A DNA stretch of 64,000 nucleotides from Oscillatoriaceae cyanobacterium M7585_C2015_266 (GCA_015295835.1 DVEG01000003.1:159780-223779), one strand, 5' to 3'. Positions 17,486 through 27,194 are shown, counted from the first letter of the stretch. The notes: generated from the sequence alone by a model not told the origin. Numbers and translations: made by a program.

Positions 17486-17571
17486 TTTTAGAGGTGCCTA
17501 TAGGTACTCTAAAAGTTATGTTTGAGCAAGGCTTTTTACCTCTGCAAAGGAATGCACTCCCGTAGAGGTAA
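17486..17571. repeat. Two successive inverted repeats between the M16 genes
   Basis: Hairpin 1 spans 17486-17514: TTTTAGAG-(G)-TGCC / GGTA-CTCTAAAA around TATA. Hairpin 2 has arms TTACCTCT (17536-17543) and AGAGGTAA (17564-17571). Both fall in the 165-base gap between the two co-directional peptidase genes and would fold in the mRNA, perhaps setting their relative expression. Neither has a following T run, so they are not classical terminators. Confidence 0.5.
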
Positions 17572-17617
17572 TTTTCCCAAGCCGATTGTATGAGGAGAAA
17601 CAAAAGGAAAAAATATT

Positions 17618-18937
17618 GTGGTAAATCGAAAGTTAACACAATCCCTGCCAAATCGGACTGTCCACCGCACTGTACTGGAAAATGGTATAGTTGCGATCGC
17701 TGTAGAAAATCCAGCCGCTGACATTATTGCTGCTCGTATTTTCGTGCGAGCCGGAAGCATTTGGGAACCTTCCCATCAGGCAGGTTTGGCTCACTTGCTA
17801 GCAGCAGTGATAACGAAGGGAACCGAAAATCTTTCTTCCCTAGAAATTGCTGAGCGGGTGGAGTCGGTAGGTGCTTCTCTAGGAGCAGATGCCGCCGCTG
17901 ATTATTTCTTATTGAGCTTAAAAACTGTGTCGGCTGACTTTGCTAATTTGCTAAAACTCTGCGGCGAATTGCTGCGCAATCCTACTTTTCCGGAATCTGA
18001 GGTAGAATTAGAACGCCGCCTCACCCTACAAGCGATTCGTTCCCAGCAGGAACAGCCTTTTGCGATCGCTTTTGAGCAACTGCGGTTAAGCATGTATAAA
18101 CATCACCCCTATCGCAATTCTAGTCTGGGAACGGAAGAATCTGTCTATAAACTGTGTGGCGATGATTTGCGCCAATTCCACCGCACCTATTTCCGCCCCG
18201 ACAATATTGTTATCAGTCTCGCTGGGCGGATTGCCCCAGACGAGGCTTTCGAACTAGTGAACCTAGTTTTTGGCGACTGGCAAAAGCCGCCGACTCCTAT
18301 TCCTGCTCTCAAGCTGCCGGAATGTGTTCCTACTCCCGGCATAACATGTGTGCCCCAAGATTCGCAGCAGTCTATTATTATGCTTGGTTATCTTGCTGCT
18401 AAGGTGACAGGCAATTTTCCTTCTCACCAACCAAGCGATTATGCTGTTCTTAAACTCCTTAATTCTTATCTTGGCAATGGGCTCTCCAGCCGTCTGTTTG
18501 TAGAATTGCGGGAAAAACGCGGCTTGGCTTATGAAGTTTCTGCGCTTTATCCTACTCGTCAAGATACGTCACATTTTGTCGTATATATGGGTACGGCTCC
18601 AGAAAATACGGCGATTGCTCTTGAGGGGCTGAGAACAGAGGTAGAGCGTCTTTGTAATACTTATCTCAGTGGAGACGAATTGCAAGCTGCTAAGAATAAA
18701 CTGCTTGGGCAGTACGCTCTTGGCAAACAAACTAATGCTCAACTTGCACAAATCTATGGCTGGTATGAAATTTTAGGACTTGGAATTGAATTTGATGAAA
18801 TTTTTACTACAGAAGTTTCCGCTGTGACTGCTGCGCTCGCTCAAGAAACCGCCTGTCGATATTTTATCGAACCTTATATCTCTTTGGTGGGACCTGAAAA
18901 AGCTATCAGTCAGTTTTCTGTTGCTACTACTTATTAG
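17618..18937 (+). CDS. M16 family peptidase-like subunit without zinc motif
   Basis: A 439-residue M16 fold. At the position of HxxEH it reads HLLAAVITKG, so the catalytic Glu and second His are missing and it cannot bind zinc in the usual way. The rest of the fold is intact, including RLFVELREKRGLAYEVSALY, the glycine-rich C-terminal block. It is therefore the non-catalytic partner of the preceding gene, as in heterodimeric M16B enzymes and mitochondrial processing peptidase. It starts at GTG 17618. No signal peptide is seen. Confidence 0.88.
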   Translation: MVNRKLTQSLPNRTVHRTVLENGIVAIAVENPAADIIAARIFVRAGSIWEPSHQAGLAHLLAAVITKGTENLSSLEIAERVESVGASLGADAAADYFLLSLKTVSADFANLLKLCGELLRNPTFPESEVELERRLTLQAIRSQQEQPFAIAFEQLRLSMYKHHPYRNSSLGTEESVYKLCGDDLRQFHRTYFRPDNIVISLAGRIAPDEAFELVNLVFGDWQKPPTPIPALKLPECVPTPGITCVPQDSQQSIIMLGYLAAKVTGNFPSHQPSDYAVLKLLNSYLGNGLSSRLFVELREKRGLAYEVSALYPTRQDTSHFVVYMGTAPENTAIALEGLRTEVERLCNTYLSGDELQAAKNKLLGQYALGKQTNAQLAQIYGWYEILGLGIEFDEIFTTEVSAVTAALAQETACRYFIEPYISLVGPEKAISQFSVATTY

Positions 18938-19035
18938 TTTATCTGAATAGTTTTTTGTTTATTTGGATGCAGTTAGTAACTGAGTTGCTTTTAACAATTC
19001 AGTTTCCACTGCACCACTCCACTTTTTACTTTTTA

Positions 19036-20061
19036 TTACTCTCCGTAGGTTTCCCCTACTACAATTTTGCCGCGAAACACGACATAATTGTAGATATTAT
19101 AAAACAACAGAATCGGGATTAAAAAGCCGACAAATGTCAGCATGAATACTAGGGAACTCGGAGAAGCCGCTGCTTCGTAAATAGTGACGCTAGGTGGTAT
19201 AATATTAGGAAAAATTACGAATCCCAATCCTATAAACGATAGGGCAAAAATCAGAAATGTCCAAATAATAGGGGTATTTTCTTCCCGACGTCTTAGACTG
19301 CGCAGCAATAAAGCTACTAGCAAGACGCCCAATATGGGAATGAGGGCGAAAATGTATACCAGCGGTGCTGTAAAAAGTTTGTTTCTTGCCAGTTCGGAAA
19401 ACAACGGTGTGGTGATTGTGATGAAAACCGCTCCGGCAAAAGTTGTCCAAGTAGCTATAGTTGCTGTTTTATAGTAGGTGTTTTGTAAATCGCCAGTGGT
19501 TTTCAGAATCAAATAGGTAGAGCCTATTAAAACATAGCCTTGAATCAGCGTCAGAGAGACTAAAAATGATCGCCAAGTCAGCCAATCCCAAATTCCACCA
19601 GCAAAATGTCCGGCTGCATCGACTTTAATTCCTTCAAACACAGTGCCCAGAGCAAACCCCTGCCCCAAAGCGGCTAAAAAACTGCCAACGCCAAAGGCAA
19701 GATTCCAGACGAACTTACGTTGGGAATTTTCCCGAAACTCAAATGAAACGGCGCGCAGAATTAAGCCGACTACCATTATTACTGCTGGCAGATACAGGGC
19801 ATTTAAAATGGTAGCATATGCCAAAGGAAATGCACCAAATAGGGAACCTCCCATTAACACTAACCAAGTTTCGTTAGCGTCCCAAACATTTCCTAAACTG
19901 GTCATTAAAATGGTGCGCCGTTCTTCACTGGATGCTGTAAGGGATAAGATGCCAACACCCAAGTCAAATCCATCTAATAAAACATAGAGAAAAAGAAATA
20001 AACCCAGAATGAAAAACCAGACTTGGGGGAGGAATTGTTGTAATGGTTCTAATGGTTCCAT
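19036..20061 (-). CDS. cydB: Cytochrome bd quinol oxidase subunit II
   Basis: A 341-residue membrane protein with eight or nine hydrophobic helices. Family features are the N-terminal FFILGLFLFLYVLLDGFDLG with the GFDLGVG motif, then SLGNVWDANETWLVL, and the C-terminal FPNIIPPSVTIYEAAASPSS. CydB pairs with CydA in the bd-type quinol oxidase, which reduces oxygen without pumping protons. In cyanobacteria the enzyme sits in cytoplasmic or thylakoid membrane. Its ATG lies nine bases after the cydA stop, so the pair is one operon. Confidence 0.95.
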   Translation of the reverse strand: MEPLEPLQQFLPQVWFFILGLFLFLYVLLDGFDLGVGILSLTASSEERRTILMTSLGNVWDANETWLVLMGGSLFGAFPLAYATILNALYLPAVIMVVGLILRAVSFEFRENSQRKFVWNLAFGVGSFLAALGQGFALGTVFEGIKVDAAGHFAGGIWDWLTWRSFLVSLTLIQGYVLIGSTYLILKTTGDLQNTYYKTATIATWTTFAGAVFITITTPLFSELARNKLFTAPLVYIFALIPILGVLLVALLLRSLRRREENTPIIWTFLIFALSFIGLGFVIFPNIIPPSVTIYEAAASPSSLVFMLTFVGFLIPILLFYNIYNYVVFRGKIVVGETYGE

Positions 20062-20070
20062 CGCAGCCTC

Positions 20071-21510
20071 CTATTGTTGAGCTTCTACGGGTCGGCGATC
20101 GCGTTCATGTTGCGCTGGTTCAATTTTTAAGCTCGGCTTAGTTTGAGGTGCGGGCAGTTCTAAATTCGGCCCTTTGCGGATAATCCGGCTACCAAAATAT
20201 AGAGCGGCGACAAAAAAGACTGCGTACATACTGGTTAAACCTACCAGAGAAAATAAGACTTCTCCTGCGGGTAAGTTAGAGACAGATTCAACTGTGCGCA
20301 ATTCGCCGTAAACAATCCATGGTTGTCGTCCGACACAGCGTACAATCCAGCCAGTTTCTACAGCAATGTAACCTAAAGGTGCGGCAAAAACCCAGGCAAG
20401 CATTAGCCATTTTTGTTTGCCGATCGCTTCTGGGGATAGTTTTCCTCGCAGCCATTGTACGGCGCTTACTAACATCAACCCTGCTAAAAATAAACCAATC
20501 CCTACCATGATGCGGAAAGAGTAGTAAATCAGTCCTATCATATGAGGGCGGTTAGCTGGTTGCCATTCTTTTAATCCTTTAATTGGGGTATCGAGGGCTG
20601 GTTTTAATTCTAATAAGTAACTCAAAGCGCCGGGTATTTTTATTTCCCATTCATTACGTTCGGCGCGGTCATTTGGTAATGCTAACACACTCCATCCTGC
20701 AGGTTCTCCGGCTGGTATAGTTTCCCATTGTGCTTCCATGGCGGCGAGTTTAGCTGGTTGGTAGTGGTAAACTTGTTCTGCGCTTAAGTGACCGATGAAA
20801 ATTTGTAGGGGGGCTACGGCGATCGCTAGGGCTAAAACTACTTTTAGGGAGCGGGAAAAAAACTCTGTATGACGTTGATTGAGTATGTACCAGGCACTAA
20901 TGCCTCCAATTACAAATAGCGAAGTCTCCAAAGTTGCAAAGAACATGTGGAGAAAGCTATTTACCATGAAAGGGTTAGCGATCGCCTGAAAGTAATCTTG
21001 TACTACAAACTTACCATTTATAAAAGTCCCTCCTGCGGGAGTTTGTAGCCAGGAGTTAGCCGTTAAAATCCAAAAAGTCGAAAGATTTGCCCCAAATGCA
21101 ACTAGAATAGTAGAAAGCCAGTGAATAATTGGCGGCACTCGTTCCCAGCCGAACATCATAATGCCGAGGAAACTTGCCTCCAGCATAAAAGCCATTGTAC
21201 CTTCAAAGCCAAGAATTGTGCCGAAAAAGTCACCGACAGCTTCTGAAAAAGGTGCCCAGTTTAAGCCAAATTGAAACGCCATCGGCAATCCCGATGCCAC
21301 GCCAATTCCAAAATTGAGGATATATATTTTTGACCAAAAACGGGCGTGTCGATAGTAATCCAGGTTACGGGTTTTCAACCACAACCCTTCAATAATAACC
21401 AGATAAATTGCCATGCCTGTTGTTAAAACAGGCCAAAGCATGTGAAAAATAGCCGTTAGCGCGAACTGAAGCCGCGAAAGGGCTACGGTATCTGAAAGTA
21501 ATTCTGTCAT
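20071..21510 (-). CDS. cydA: Cytochrome bd quinol oxidase subunit I
   Basis: A 479-residue membrane protein. It starts with LSRLQFALTAIFHMLWPVLT, including the heme ligand His, and contains the GRQPW block (VRCVGRQPWIVYGELRT) typical of CydA. The quinol-binding Q loop is short and the protein is shorter than E. coli CydA (about 520 residues), as in the cyanide-insensitive CioA type. Nine membrane helices are expected. It catalyses quinol oxidation and oxygen reduction, relieving over-reduction of the plastoquinone pool or consuming oxygen. Lies directly upstream of cydB. Confidence 0.95.
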   Translation of the reverse strand: MTELLSDTVALSRLQFALTAIFHMLWPVLTTGMAIYLVIIEGLWLKTRNLDYYRHARFWSKIYILNFGIGVASGLPMAFQFGLNWAPFSEAVGDFFGTILGFEGTMAFMLEASFLGIMMFGWERVPPIIHWLSTILVAFGANLSTFWILTANSWLQTPAGGTFINGKFVVQDYFQAIANPFMVNSFLHMFFATLETSLFVIGGISAWYILNQRHTEFFSRSLKVVLALAIAVAPLQIFIGHLSAEQVYHYQPAKLAAMEAQWETIPAGEPAGWSVLALPNDRAERNEWEIKIPGALSYLLELKPALDTPIKGLKEWQPANRPHMIGLIYYSFRIMVGIGLFLAGLMLVSAVQWLRGKLSPEAIGKQKWLMLAWVFAAPLGYIAVETGWIVRCVGRQPWIVYGELRTVESVSNLPAGEVLFSLVGLTSMYAVFFVAALYFGSRIIRKGPNLELPAPQTKPSLKIEPAQHERDRRPVEAQQ

Positions 21511-21622
21511 ATTGATTTGCTACCTTATTTTAAATTTAGGTAAAAGTAACCTGCTGAGGTGTTTTACAACTCTTGTGACTGTAACAAATCAAAAGACAGA
21601 ACGTCAAATAGCAAGCATAGAG

Positions 21623-22840
21623 TCAAGTGGATTCTTTAGCGACAAGAGTAGGGAGGGGTTGGTATCTGATCCCGGCTGCTTGTAAGCGACGCAGGGCTTC
21701 AGAAAGGCGATCGCAATCTGCAATCAAACTTACCCGCACATATCCTTCTCCCCCAGGACCAAAAGCATTTCCTGGAGTCACGACAATGCCAGTTTTTTGC
21801 AAAACATCCAAGGCAAAATCCGTCGAACTTTGACCCGGAGGGCAAGGCAGCCAAAGATACATAGCTGCTTTTGGTTTAGGGATATTCCAGCCCAATTTAG
21901 CCAACCCTTCTACCAAAAAATTCCGCCGTTGGCGGTAACGTTCCTGCACAGAGTGTAAGTAATCGTCTGGCAATTGCAAAGCCGTCTGTGCTGCTGACTG
22001 CACGGCTGCAAATATACCATAATCCAGATTAGTTTTTAAAGTCCGCAATCCTTGAATAACTTGGGGATTGCCAACCACAAAACCAACCCGCCATCCTGCC
22101 ATATTGTAAGTTTTAGACATAGTGTGAAACTCGACGCCTATTTCCTTAGCACCGTCAATTTCCAGCAAACTTGTAGGCTGATAGCCGTCGAAAGCCAATT
22201 CTGCATAACAGAGATCGTGGACGAGCAGGATTTGATAACGGCGGGCAAATGCAACTATTTCTTGAAAAAATTCGCGGGGTGCTGTTGCACCTGTAGGATT
22301 GCTAGGGTAGTTGAAATAGAGAATCTTAGCCGCTTCTGCTACGGCATCGGGGATAGAAGAGAGCTCGATAAGCCAGTTATTTTCAGGTTTGAGAATCAGA
22401 AAGTGGACTTTAGCGCCAGCAATTAGTGGTCCCCGAAAATGGGGGGGATAAGCGGGAGAGGGTACCAAAACCAAGTCGCCGGGATTGATATAGGCAAGAG
22501 CTAGATGGGTTAAACCTTCTTTAGATCCCAAAAGGGGCAAAACTTCTCTGTCAGAGTCTAGCTCGACACCATAGCGACGTTTGTACCAAGAGGTGATAGC
22601 GCGGCGGAAACTAGCGGTGCCTTCAAAGGGGGGATAGCCGTGATTAGCGGGATTTTGCAAGGCTGCGATCGCTGCTGAGATTACGGGCTGAGGTGCTGAG
22701 CCATCTGGATTCCCCATTCCCAAATCAATCAAATCTATTCCCTGAAGGCGGGCGCGGGCTTTTAGTTCGTCTAGACGAGCAAACACATAGGGTGGTAATG
22801 CTTTTAACCGCTCAGCAGGGCTTATCCAATCCGATGTCAT
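21623..22840 (-). CDS. PLP-dependent class I/II aminotransferase (LL-diaminopimelate aminotransferase-like)
   Basis: A 405-residue fold type I aminotransferase. Motifs are DLGMGNPDGSAPQPV near the N-terminus, YFNYPSNPTGATA, HDLCYAELAFD, the PLP lysine in HTMSKTYNMAGWRVGF, and EGYVRVSLI at the end. In cyanobacteria such proteins are annotated as LL-diaminopimelate aminotransferase or aspartate aminotransferase; the choice cannot be made from sequence alone. A longer frame begins at TTG 22867, but ATG 22840 with AGGAG upstream (about 14 bases) is preferred. Single gene, minus strand, cytosolic. Confidence 0.85.
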   Translation of the reverse strand: MTSDWISPAERLKALPPYVFARLDELKARARLQGIDLIDLGMGNPDGSAPQPVISAAIAALQNPANHGYPPFEGTASFRRAITSWYKRRYGVELDSDREVLPLLGSKEGLTHLALAYINPGDLVLVPSPAYPPHFRGPLIAGAKVHFLILKPENNWLIELSSIPDAVAEAAKILYFNYPSNPTGATAPREFFQEIVAFARRYQILLVHDLCYAELAFDGYQPTSLLEIDGAKEIGVEFHTMSKTYNMAGWRVGFVVGNPQVIQGLRTLKTNLDYGIFAAVQSAAQTALQLPDDYLHSVQERYRQRRNFLVEGLAKLGWNIPKPKAAMYLWLPCPPGQSSTDFALDVLQKTGIVVTPGNAFGPGGEGYVRVSLIADCDRLSEALRRLQAAGIRYQPLPTLVAKEST

Positions 22841-23052
22841 TGCTTTTGCCGCATTCTCCTGATACAAGAAACTTACTTACAATTTGTAGGGGTGGGTATT
22901 GAGAATGGACTTACCTGCCGGCATCAAAAGGGGTTATCTAGCCAACCTGCTCTCCCCCCAGCTATTTTTTGCCCCCTTTTAATTGGCATAGCTTCTAGGC
23001 TGAACCGAAAGAGTATTTTCCATCCTATTTTCCGCACCGGACTATTAGCATA

Positions 23053-24270
23053 TCATGGGGATTTTTTTTTGAAGCCGGATTCTTCGTTTGCTCCTACCAA
23101 TTCTCCTGTTTGACGATAAGCTTCTACCGGCACCGTTGTTGAAACCATTGCTGCCATCAATTGTTCCGGCACTACTTTAAAAGGCAGACGGTGGATATCC
23201 GATGTGTTGGAGCAAGCAAATTCAGCTGCTTGTCGTAATTCTCCCAGGGTTATATTTCCCAGCCCCAAGTGCGCCAGAGTTGAGGGCAGTTCGATTTCGG
23301 AATAGAATTTCAAAAGTTGTTGTCGTGCGGCTGCTGCGAGCTGATTTCCCTGTATCATTTCTTCCAAGCGCAATTGCACGAGTATTCCATATGCGACTTT
23401 TTCTCCGTGCAGAGTATTGCGACTGTTGTGAAGTTGCGTCAAGCCATTGTGAACGGCATGGGCTGCTACTGTGCGGCATTGTGCCCCGCCTAAGCCGCCT
23501 ATCACGCCTGCCAGCAATACTGTAGCGTCTACTACTTCGCGCCAGACTGGGCTGCCGGGTTGTTTGAGTGCGGCTACTGATTTTTGCAATAGAATGTCTC
23601 GCAGCACTCTTGCTTGTTGTACTGCTGCGATTAATAATGTTTGCTCGCTATGCCCACTACTTACTGATGCTTCGTACCATTTGGCAAGGGCATCGCCGAT
23701 TCCTGCTCTAATGGTGCGCAAGGGTGCGGTGGCGATTATGTCGTAATCGAGGAGGAGTAAATCGGGGCAGCGTCTGAGGGGCACGTCGTAAACGAAGGCG
23801 CCTGCATCTGTGTAGACATTCGATAGAGCTGTGCAGGCGGCACATGTTGCGCCAGATGTGGGTATTGTGACTACTGGCAGCCTGCACCAGTGGGCGAGGA
23901 GTTTAGCTGCGTCTAGGGCTTTGCCTCCGCCGATGCCGATAATTAAGTCGGCTCGATGGGCGAGCGCAGCTTGGCGCATGGCTTCTAGTCTAGCTTCGCT
24001 GCAGTCGGGGCTATAAGAAATTGTGGCTATTTCGAGCTTTTGTTGTTGCAGTGGTGGCAGTAGTGCTTCCTGAGCTATGGTTAGGGTGCGCTCGCCTCCT
24101 ACGATTAAGGGGCGCTGCCCTAAACGGGCGATTTCCTCTGATGCTACTGTTAAAATTTGTGTACCGCGGATAATTTTTGTCGGCGCAACTGTCATTGTTG
24201 CCAGCGTGGCGATTCCTGTGCTGGCTTCTGTGGAGTTAGGAAGGTTAGGCAAAAATCGATTGGTAGTCAT
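23053..24270 (-). CDS. Iron-containing alcohol dehydrogenase-type / glycerol-dehydrogenase-like oxidoreductase
   Basis: A 405-residue protein. The NAD-binding glycine motif is GIGGGKALDAAK at 112-123 and metal ligands are in place: Asp193 (AGIGDALAKW), His274 (AHAVHNGL) and His288 (TLHGEK). TIPTSGATCAACTALSNVY is the usual nicotinamide-side block. This matches glycerol dehydrogenase and related members of the iron-type ADH superfamily; the substrate is uncertain. The first 30 residues are not part of the fold, so the real start could be internal, for example the Met at residue 26. It lies 28 bases downstream of ycf51. Confidence 0.82.
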   Translation of the reverse strand: MTTNRFLPNLPNSTEASTGIATLATMTVAPTKIIRGTQILTVASEEIARLGQRPLIVGGERTLTIAQEALLPPLQQQKLEIATISYSPDCSEARLEAMRQAALAHRADLIIGIGGGKALDAAKLLAHWCRLPVVTIPTSGATCAACTALSNVYTDAGAFVYDVPLRRCPDLLLLDYDIIATAPLRTIRAGIGDALAKWYEASVSSGHSEQTLLIAAVQQARVLRDILLQKSVAALKQPGSPVWREVVDATVLLAGVIGGLGGAQCRTVAAHAVHNGLTQLHNSRNTLHGEKVAYGILVQLRLEEMIQGNQLAAAARQQLLKFYSEIELPSTLAHLGLGNITLGELRQAAEFACSNTSDIHRLPFKVVPEQLMAAMVSTTVPVEAYRQTGELVGANEESGFKKKSP

Positions 24271-24298
24271 TCGTGAATTAAGTGACGACAGTAGCAGT

Positions 24299-24817
24299 TT
24301 AGGCTGATGGTTTTGGTAGTTGAGCCAACTGTTCGGGGAATATTTCGATTACCATTTGCTCATCTTGGCGTTTTCGGAGCGAGCGCTGCACTTGCCCCAA
24401 GTATAGCAATTTAGAAACACCCGGTTGTGGATGGATAATTGTGCGGGCGCGGATAGTTAGTTTATCATCTCGCCTCCCCAGTCGCCCTAGGGAAAATAGA
24501 TTGCTGGCGGCTTGGCGTAAGGTGGCTTCTAGTTCTGTCTCTGTAATTGTTGGCGCAACGGCAATTACTGCCTGGGTGGAGCCGGTATCGTATACGGTTG
24601 TGTAGCGAACTGCTCCAGGTATAACTGTGCGGGTGAAGGGAACTAATCCGAGGGCGAATAAGCCGCCGGTGAGTACTGCCATGAAGCCGGTTATTCCCAC
24701 CAGGCGAAACCGAATGCCCCATTGTAGGATAAATCCCAGTACTGCTATAAGGGCACTGGCGACGGTGATCATGCCTGCCCATTTGGCGGCGGTCATAAAA
24801 TTAGCTGTTGTTAGCAT
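24299..24817 (-). CDS. ycf51: Ycf51 family protein (DUF2518)
   Basis: A 172-residue protein with two close N-terminal membrane helices (WAGMITVASALIAVLGFIL and GITGFMAVLTGGLFALGLVPF) and a soluble C-terminal alpha/beta domain (AVIAVAPTITETELEATLRQ...LTIRARTIIHP). This layout is that of Ycf51, which is found in cyanobacteria and plastid genomes and whose role is not established. ATG start at 24817. It lies 31 bases after the sufU gene, with no obvious terminator, so the two may be transcribed together. Confidence 0.85.
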   Translation of the reverse strand: MLTTANFMTAAKWAGMITVASALIAVLGFILQWGIRFRLVGITGFMAVLTGGLFALGLVPFTRTVIPGAVRYTTVYDTGSTQAVIAVAPTITETELEATLRQAASNLFSLGRLGRRDDKLTIRARTIIHPQPGVSKLLYLGQVQRSLRKRQDEQMVIEIFPEQLAQLPKPSA

Positions 24818-24848
24818 ATTTTATTGTGCTTAATTTAGATTAAATTTG

Positions 24849-25328
24849 CTAAGACTCGTTTTCGTTACTAACAAAGCCGTCAGTATTACTGCCGGGAACG
24901 GATTCAAGGGCGGCTTTGAGGGTGTGCCAGGTGAGGGTAGCGCATTTGATACGAACGGGAAATTGGGAGACTCCTCGCATGACGTTCAATTTCCGTTGTT
25001 CTTTAGGAAACTCTGCCTCGCCTTTCATCATTTTTTGGAAGTGTTGCACCATTTTTAGGGCTTCGTCTATGCTGCGCCCTATAAGGGCTTCTGCCATTAA
25101 GTCTGCTGATGCCATTGCGATCGCACAGCCTGAGCCTTCGAATTTTACGTCTTCTATGCGCTCGCCTGTTTCATTCAGCTTTACTGTCAGTTCAATTGTA
25201 TCCCCGCAACTTGGATTGTGACCCCGTTGCTGTCGGTGTACCGGGTTAGTTCTGCCCCGATGCCGGGGTTTTTTATAATGTTCTAAGATGACTTGCTGGT
25301 AGAGATCCCGCAGGTTGTCGAGAGACAT
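24849..25328 (-). CDS. sufU: Iron-sulfur cluster assembly scaffold SufU
   Basis: A 159-residue IscU/SufU-type protein. The three conserved cysteines are Cys41 (NPSCGD), Cys68 (GSGCAI) and Cys129 (RIKCATL), with Asp43 at the regulatory position. The insert of about 20 residues before the third Cys (FPKEQRKLNVMRGVSQFPVR) is the hallmark of the SufU type rather than IscU. It receives sulfur and supports the SUF pathway for iron-sulfur clusters, needed for photosystem I. The C-terminal tail after about residue 145 is acidic and extends past the fold. ATG 25328. Confidence 0.9.
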   Translation of the reverse strand: MSLDNLRDLYQQVILEHYKKPRHRGRTNPVHRQQRGHNPSCGDTIELTVKLNETGERIEDVKFEGSGCAIAMASADLMAEALIGRSIDEALKMVQHFQKMMKGEAEFPKEQRKLNVMRGVSQFPVRIKCATLTWHTLKAALESVPGSNTDGFVSNENES

Positions 25329-25548
25329 GATGCAATAAAAACGATATTAAAATGATTCTTTACTTTTATTCTATCAGTATATTTATGAATCTCTCACTTT
25401 TGCTGGCAAGTAAACTTCTGCGCTTGCACGCTGACTTTAATGGTGGTGGCAAGCATTTGTGCTATTATAGCGGCTCTGCTACTATACAAATTTTTACTAC
25501 GTTTACCAAAAAGGCGTTTATATCTTCAGGGTTGTCAGCTTGATTATT

Positions 25549-26604
25549 CTATTTTTTGCCAAGCAGCAGATAGGTTGTCATCATTCCTTTTCCTTTAACA
25601 TCGATTTCGCCCCGCTCTTTGAAAAGATAGCGATCGCGTAATTTTAGGTAAGTTGCTGTTGTCACTTGAATGCTGCCGACTATTCCTTGGGATTCCATGC
25701 GAGAAGCAATATTAACGGTGTCTCCCCAAAGATCGTAAGTAAATTTATGGGTGCCAATCACGCCAGCTACAACGGGACCTGTGTTAATTCCAATACGGAT
25801 ACTAAAGGGTTCTTCGCGCCCTATATTGATTTCGGCAATGGTTGCTTGCATATCAAGAGCCATATTAGCGATCGCTTCTGCATGATCCGTGCGTGGTGTT
25901 GGCAATCCCCCCACTACCATATAAGCATCTCCAATTGTCTTAATTTTTTCCAATCCGTGATGCAGCGCTAGTTTATCAAATGCTGAAAAAATTTGATTTA
26001 GTAAATTTACCAATTCAACAGGAGAAATATTTGCAGATAATCTTGTAAAATCAACGATATCAGCAAACAAAACCGTGACTTCTGCAAAGCTGTCAGCAAT
26101 TATATTTTTCCCCTGTTTCAGTTGTTCTGCAATTGGTTTTGGTAGGATATTCAGCAGCAGCCTTTCGGATTTTTCTTGTTCTGCTTGCAATTTTTTTAAA
26201 TACGCTTGTTCCTGGTCTCGTAGTCGTTTTTTCTCCAAACAAGCCCCTATACGAGCTTTGAGTAAAACTGGATTGAATGGCTTTGTTAAATAATCTTCTG
26301 CTCCCAATTCAATACACTTGACTACACTGTCTAGATCGTCTACTGCCGAAATCATGATCACTGGAATGTGGCGCAAGGCTGGGTCGGCTTTCAGTTGTTC
26401 GAGCAACTGATAGCCATTCATTTTCGGCATCATAATGTCGAGGAGTACCAAGTCGAATGGCCGCGCTCGCAGTAGTTCGAGGGCTTGATATCCGTCTGCT
26501 GCGACTTCAACGCTATAACCTTGTCGTTTCAGGCGACGGGCGAGTAAGTCACGATTGGCTTCAATATCATCAACTACCAGCACGCAGGCTTGGTCGATGT
26601 TCAT
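25549..26604 (-). CDS. Response regulator with class III adenylate cyclase output
   Basis: A 351-residue protein. The receiver domain is at 1-125 with Asp56 (LVLLDIMMP), acid pair DD12-13 and Lys in LTKPFNP. A coiled-coil linker (about 125-165) is followed by ERLLLNILPKPIAEQLKQG, the signalling helix often found before cyclases, and a class III cyclase domain at about 180-350. Metal residues are in FADIVDFT; substrate-specifying Lys lies in KIKTIGDAYM and Asp in YDLWGDTVNIASRM, the pair expected for ATP, so it should make cAMP when phosphorylated. First gene past a group of kinases on the same strand; likely their output partner. ATG 26604. Confidence 0.88.
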   Translation of the reverse strand: MNIDQACVLVVDDIEANRDLLARRLKRQGYSVEVAADGYQALELLRARPFDLVLLDIMMPKMNGYQLLEQLKADPALRHIPVIMISAVDDLDSVVKCIELGAEDYLTKPFNPVLLKARIGACLEKKRLRDQEQAYLKKLQAEQEKSERLLLNILPKPIAEQLKQGKNIIADSFAEVTVLFADIVDFTRLSANISPVELVNLLNQIFSAFDKLALHHGLEKIKTIGDAYMVVGGLPTPRTDHAEAIANMALDMQATIAEINIGREEPFSIRIGINTGPVVAGVIGTHKFTYDLWGDTVNIASRMESQGIVGSIQVTTATYLKLRDRYLFKERGEIDVKGKGMMTTYLLLGKK

Positions 26605-27194
26605 GGTACAGTCTCTTTTCTAGAATCGCCTGAATGTTCGCATTGATTTTAAGATAGTGCTTTTTGGCTTCGGCTGAGTGCTGAGTTGAGGAGTAGGCTC
26701 CTCGTAAAATTTTCGTTCATCTAGTGGCGCTCGCTTTTTTTCTATCTCTCAACCTGGGGCTTTTCTATGATATTACGTCTTTTTTTTTTCAACTTTTCTG
26801 GGAATTTGCTTTTTTTGGCTTGACATTATTGACAACAAACATACTTTTTAAGAGTAACAAAAAAATTATCAACTTGTCTTACCTGTCTCTCACAAAGCAA
26901 ACCGCGAAAATTTCCGGCTTATTAATTTTGATTAAGCTTTCTGTTAAGCGATCGCACAACAGATATGAATCGCAAGTCTTAGTTTTTACAATACTCTTGT
27001 GAGATAGTCTGTTTTCCGGCTGCAAATAGATTTTATATTATAACATTTTACCATCTTTGTTAGCAAAGACGCAAGCGCGATTTGGATTACTAACCTGCAG
27101 CTTCTACTCCTGACTTGAAATTTTTAGAAACCCAGTTTCTCGAAGAAACCGGGTTTTTTAACATTTTGAATTTAACTACTAGCTACTAAAATTT
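26605..27194. other. Intergenic region of the signalling block
   Basis: About 590 bases without a convincing gene, T-rich in the first half. A plus-strand frame at 26724-27002 has a hydrophobic, low-complexity composition and no ribosome binding site. A strong hairpin (see 27127-27160) lies near the end. A HIP1 site occurs at about 26949. The promoter of the cyclase gene presumably lies near 26610-26750. Confidence 0.45.
27127..27160. repeat. Dispersed-type hairpin AGAAACC(C/G)GGTTTCT
   Basis: Stem AAACCCAGTTTCT / AGAAACCGGGTTT with a TCG loop, ending in T residues on the plus strand. This palindrome occurs as a dispersed intergenic repeat in filamentous cyanobacteria (established impression, not checked). 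It sits downstream of the CheY-like gene at 27195 and could act as a transcription end on either strand. Confidence 0.6.
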
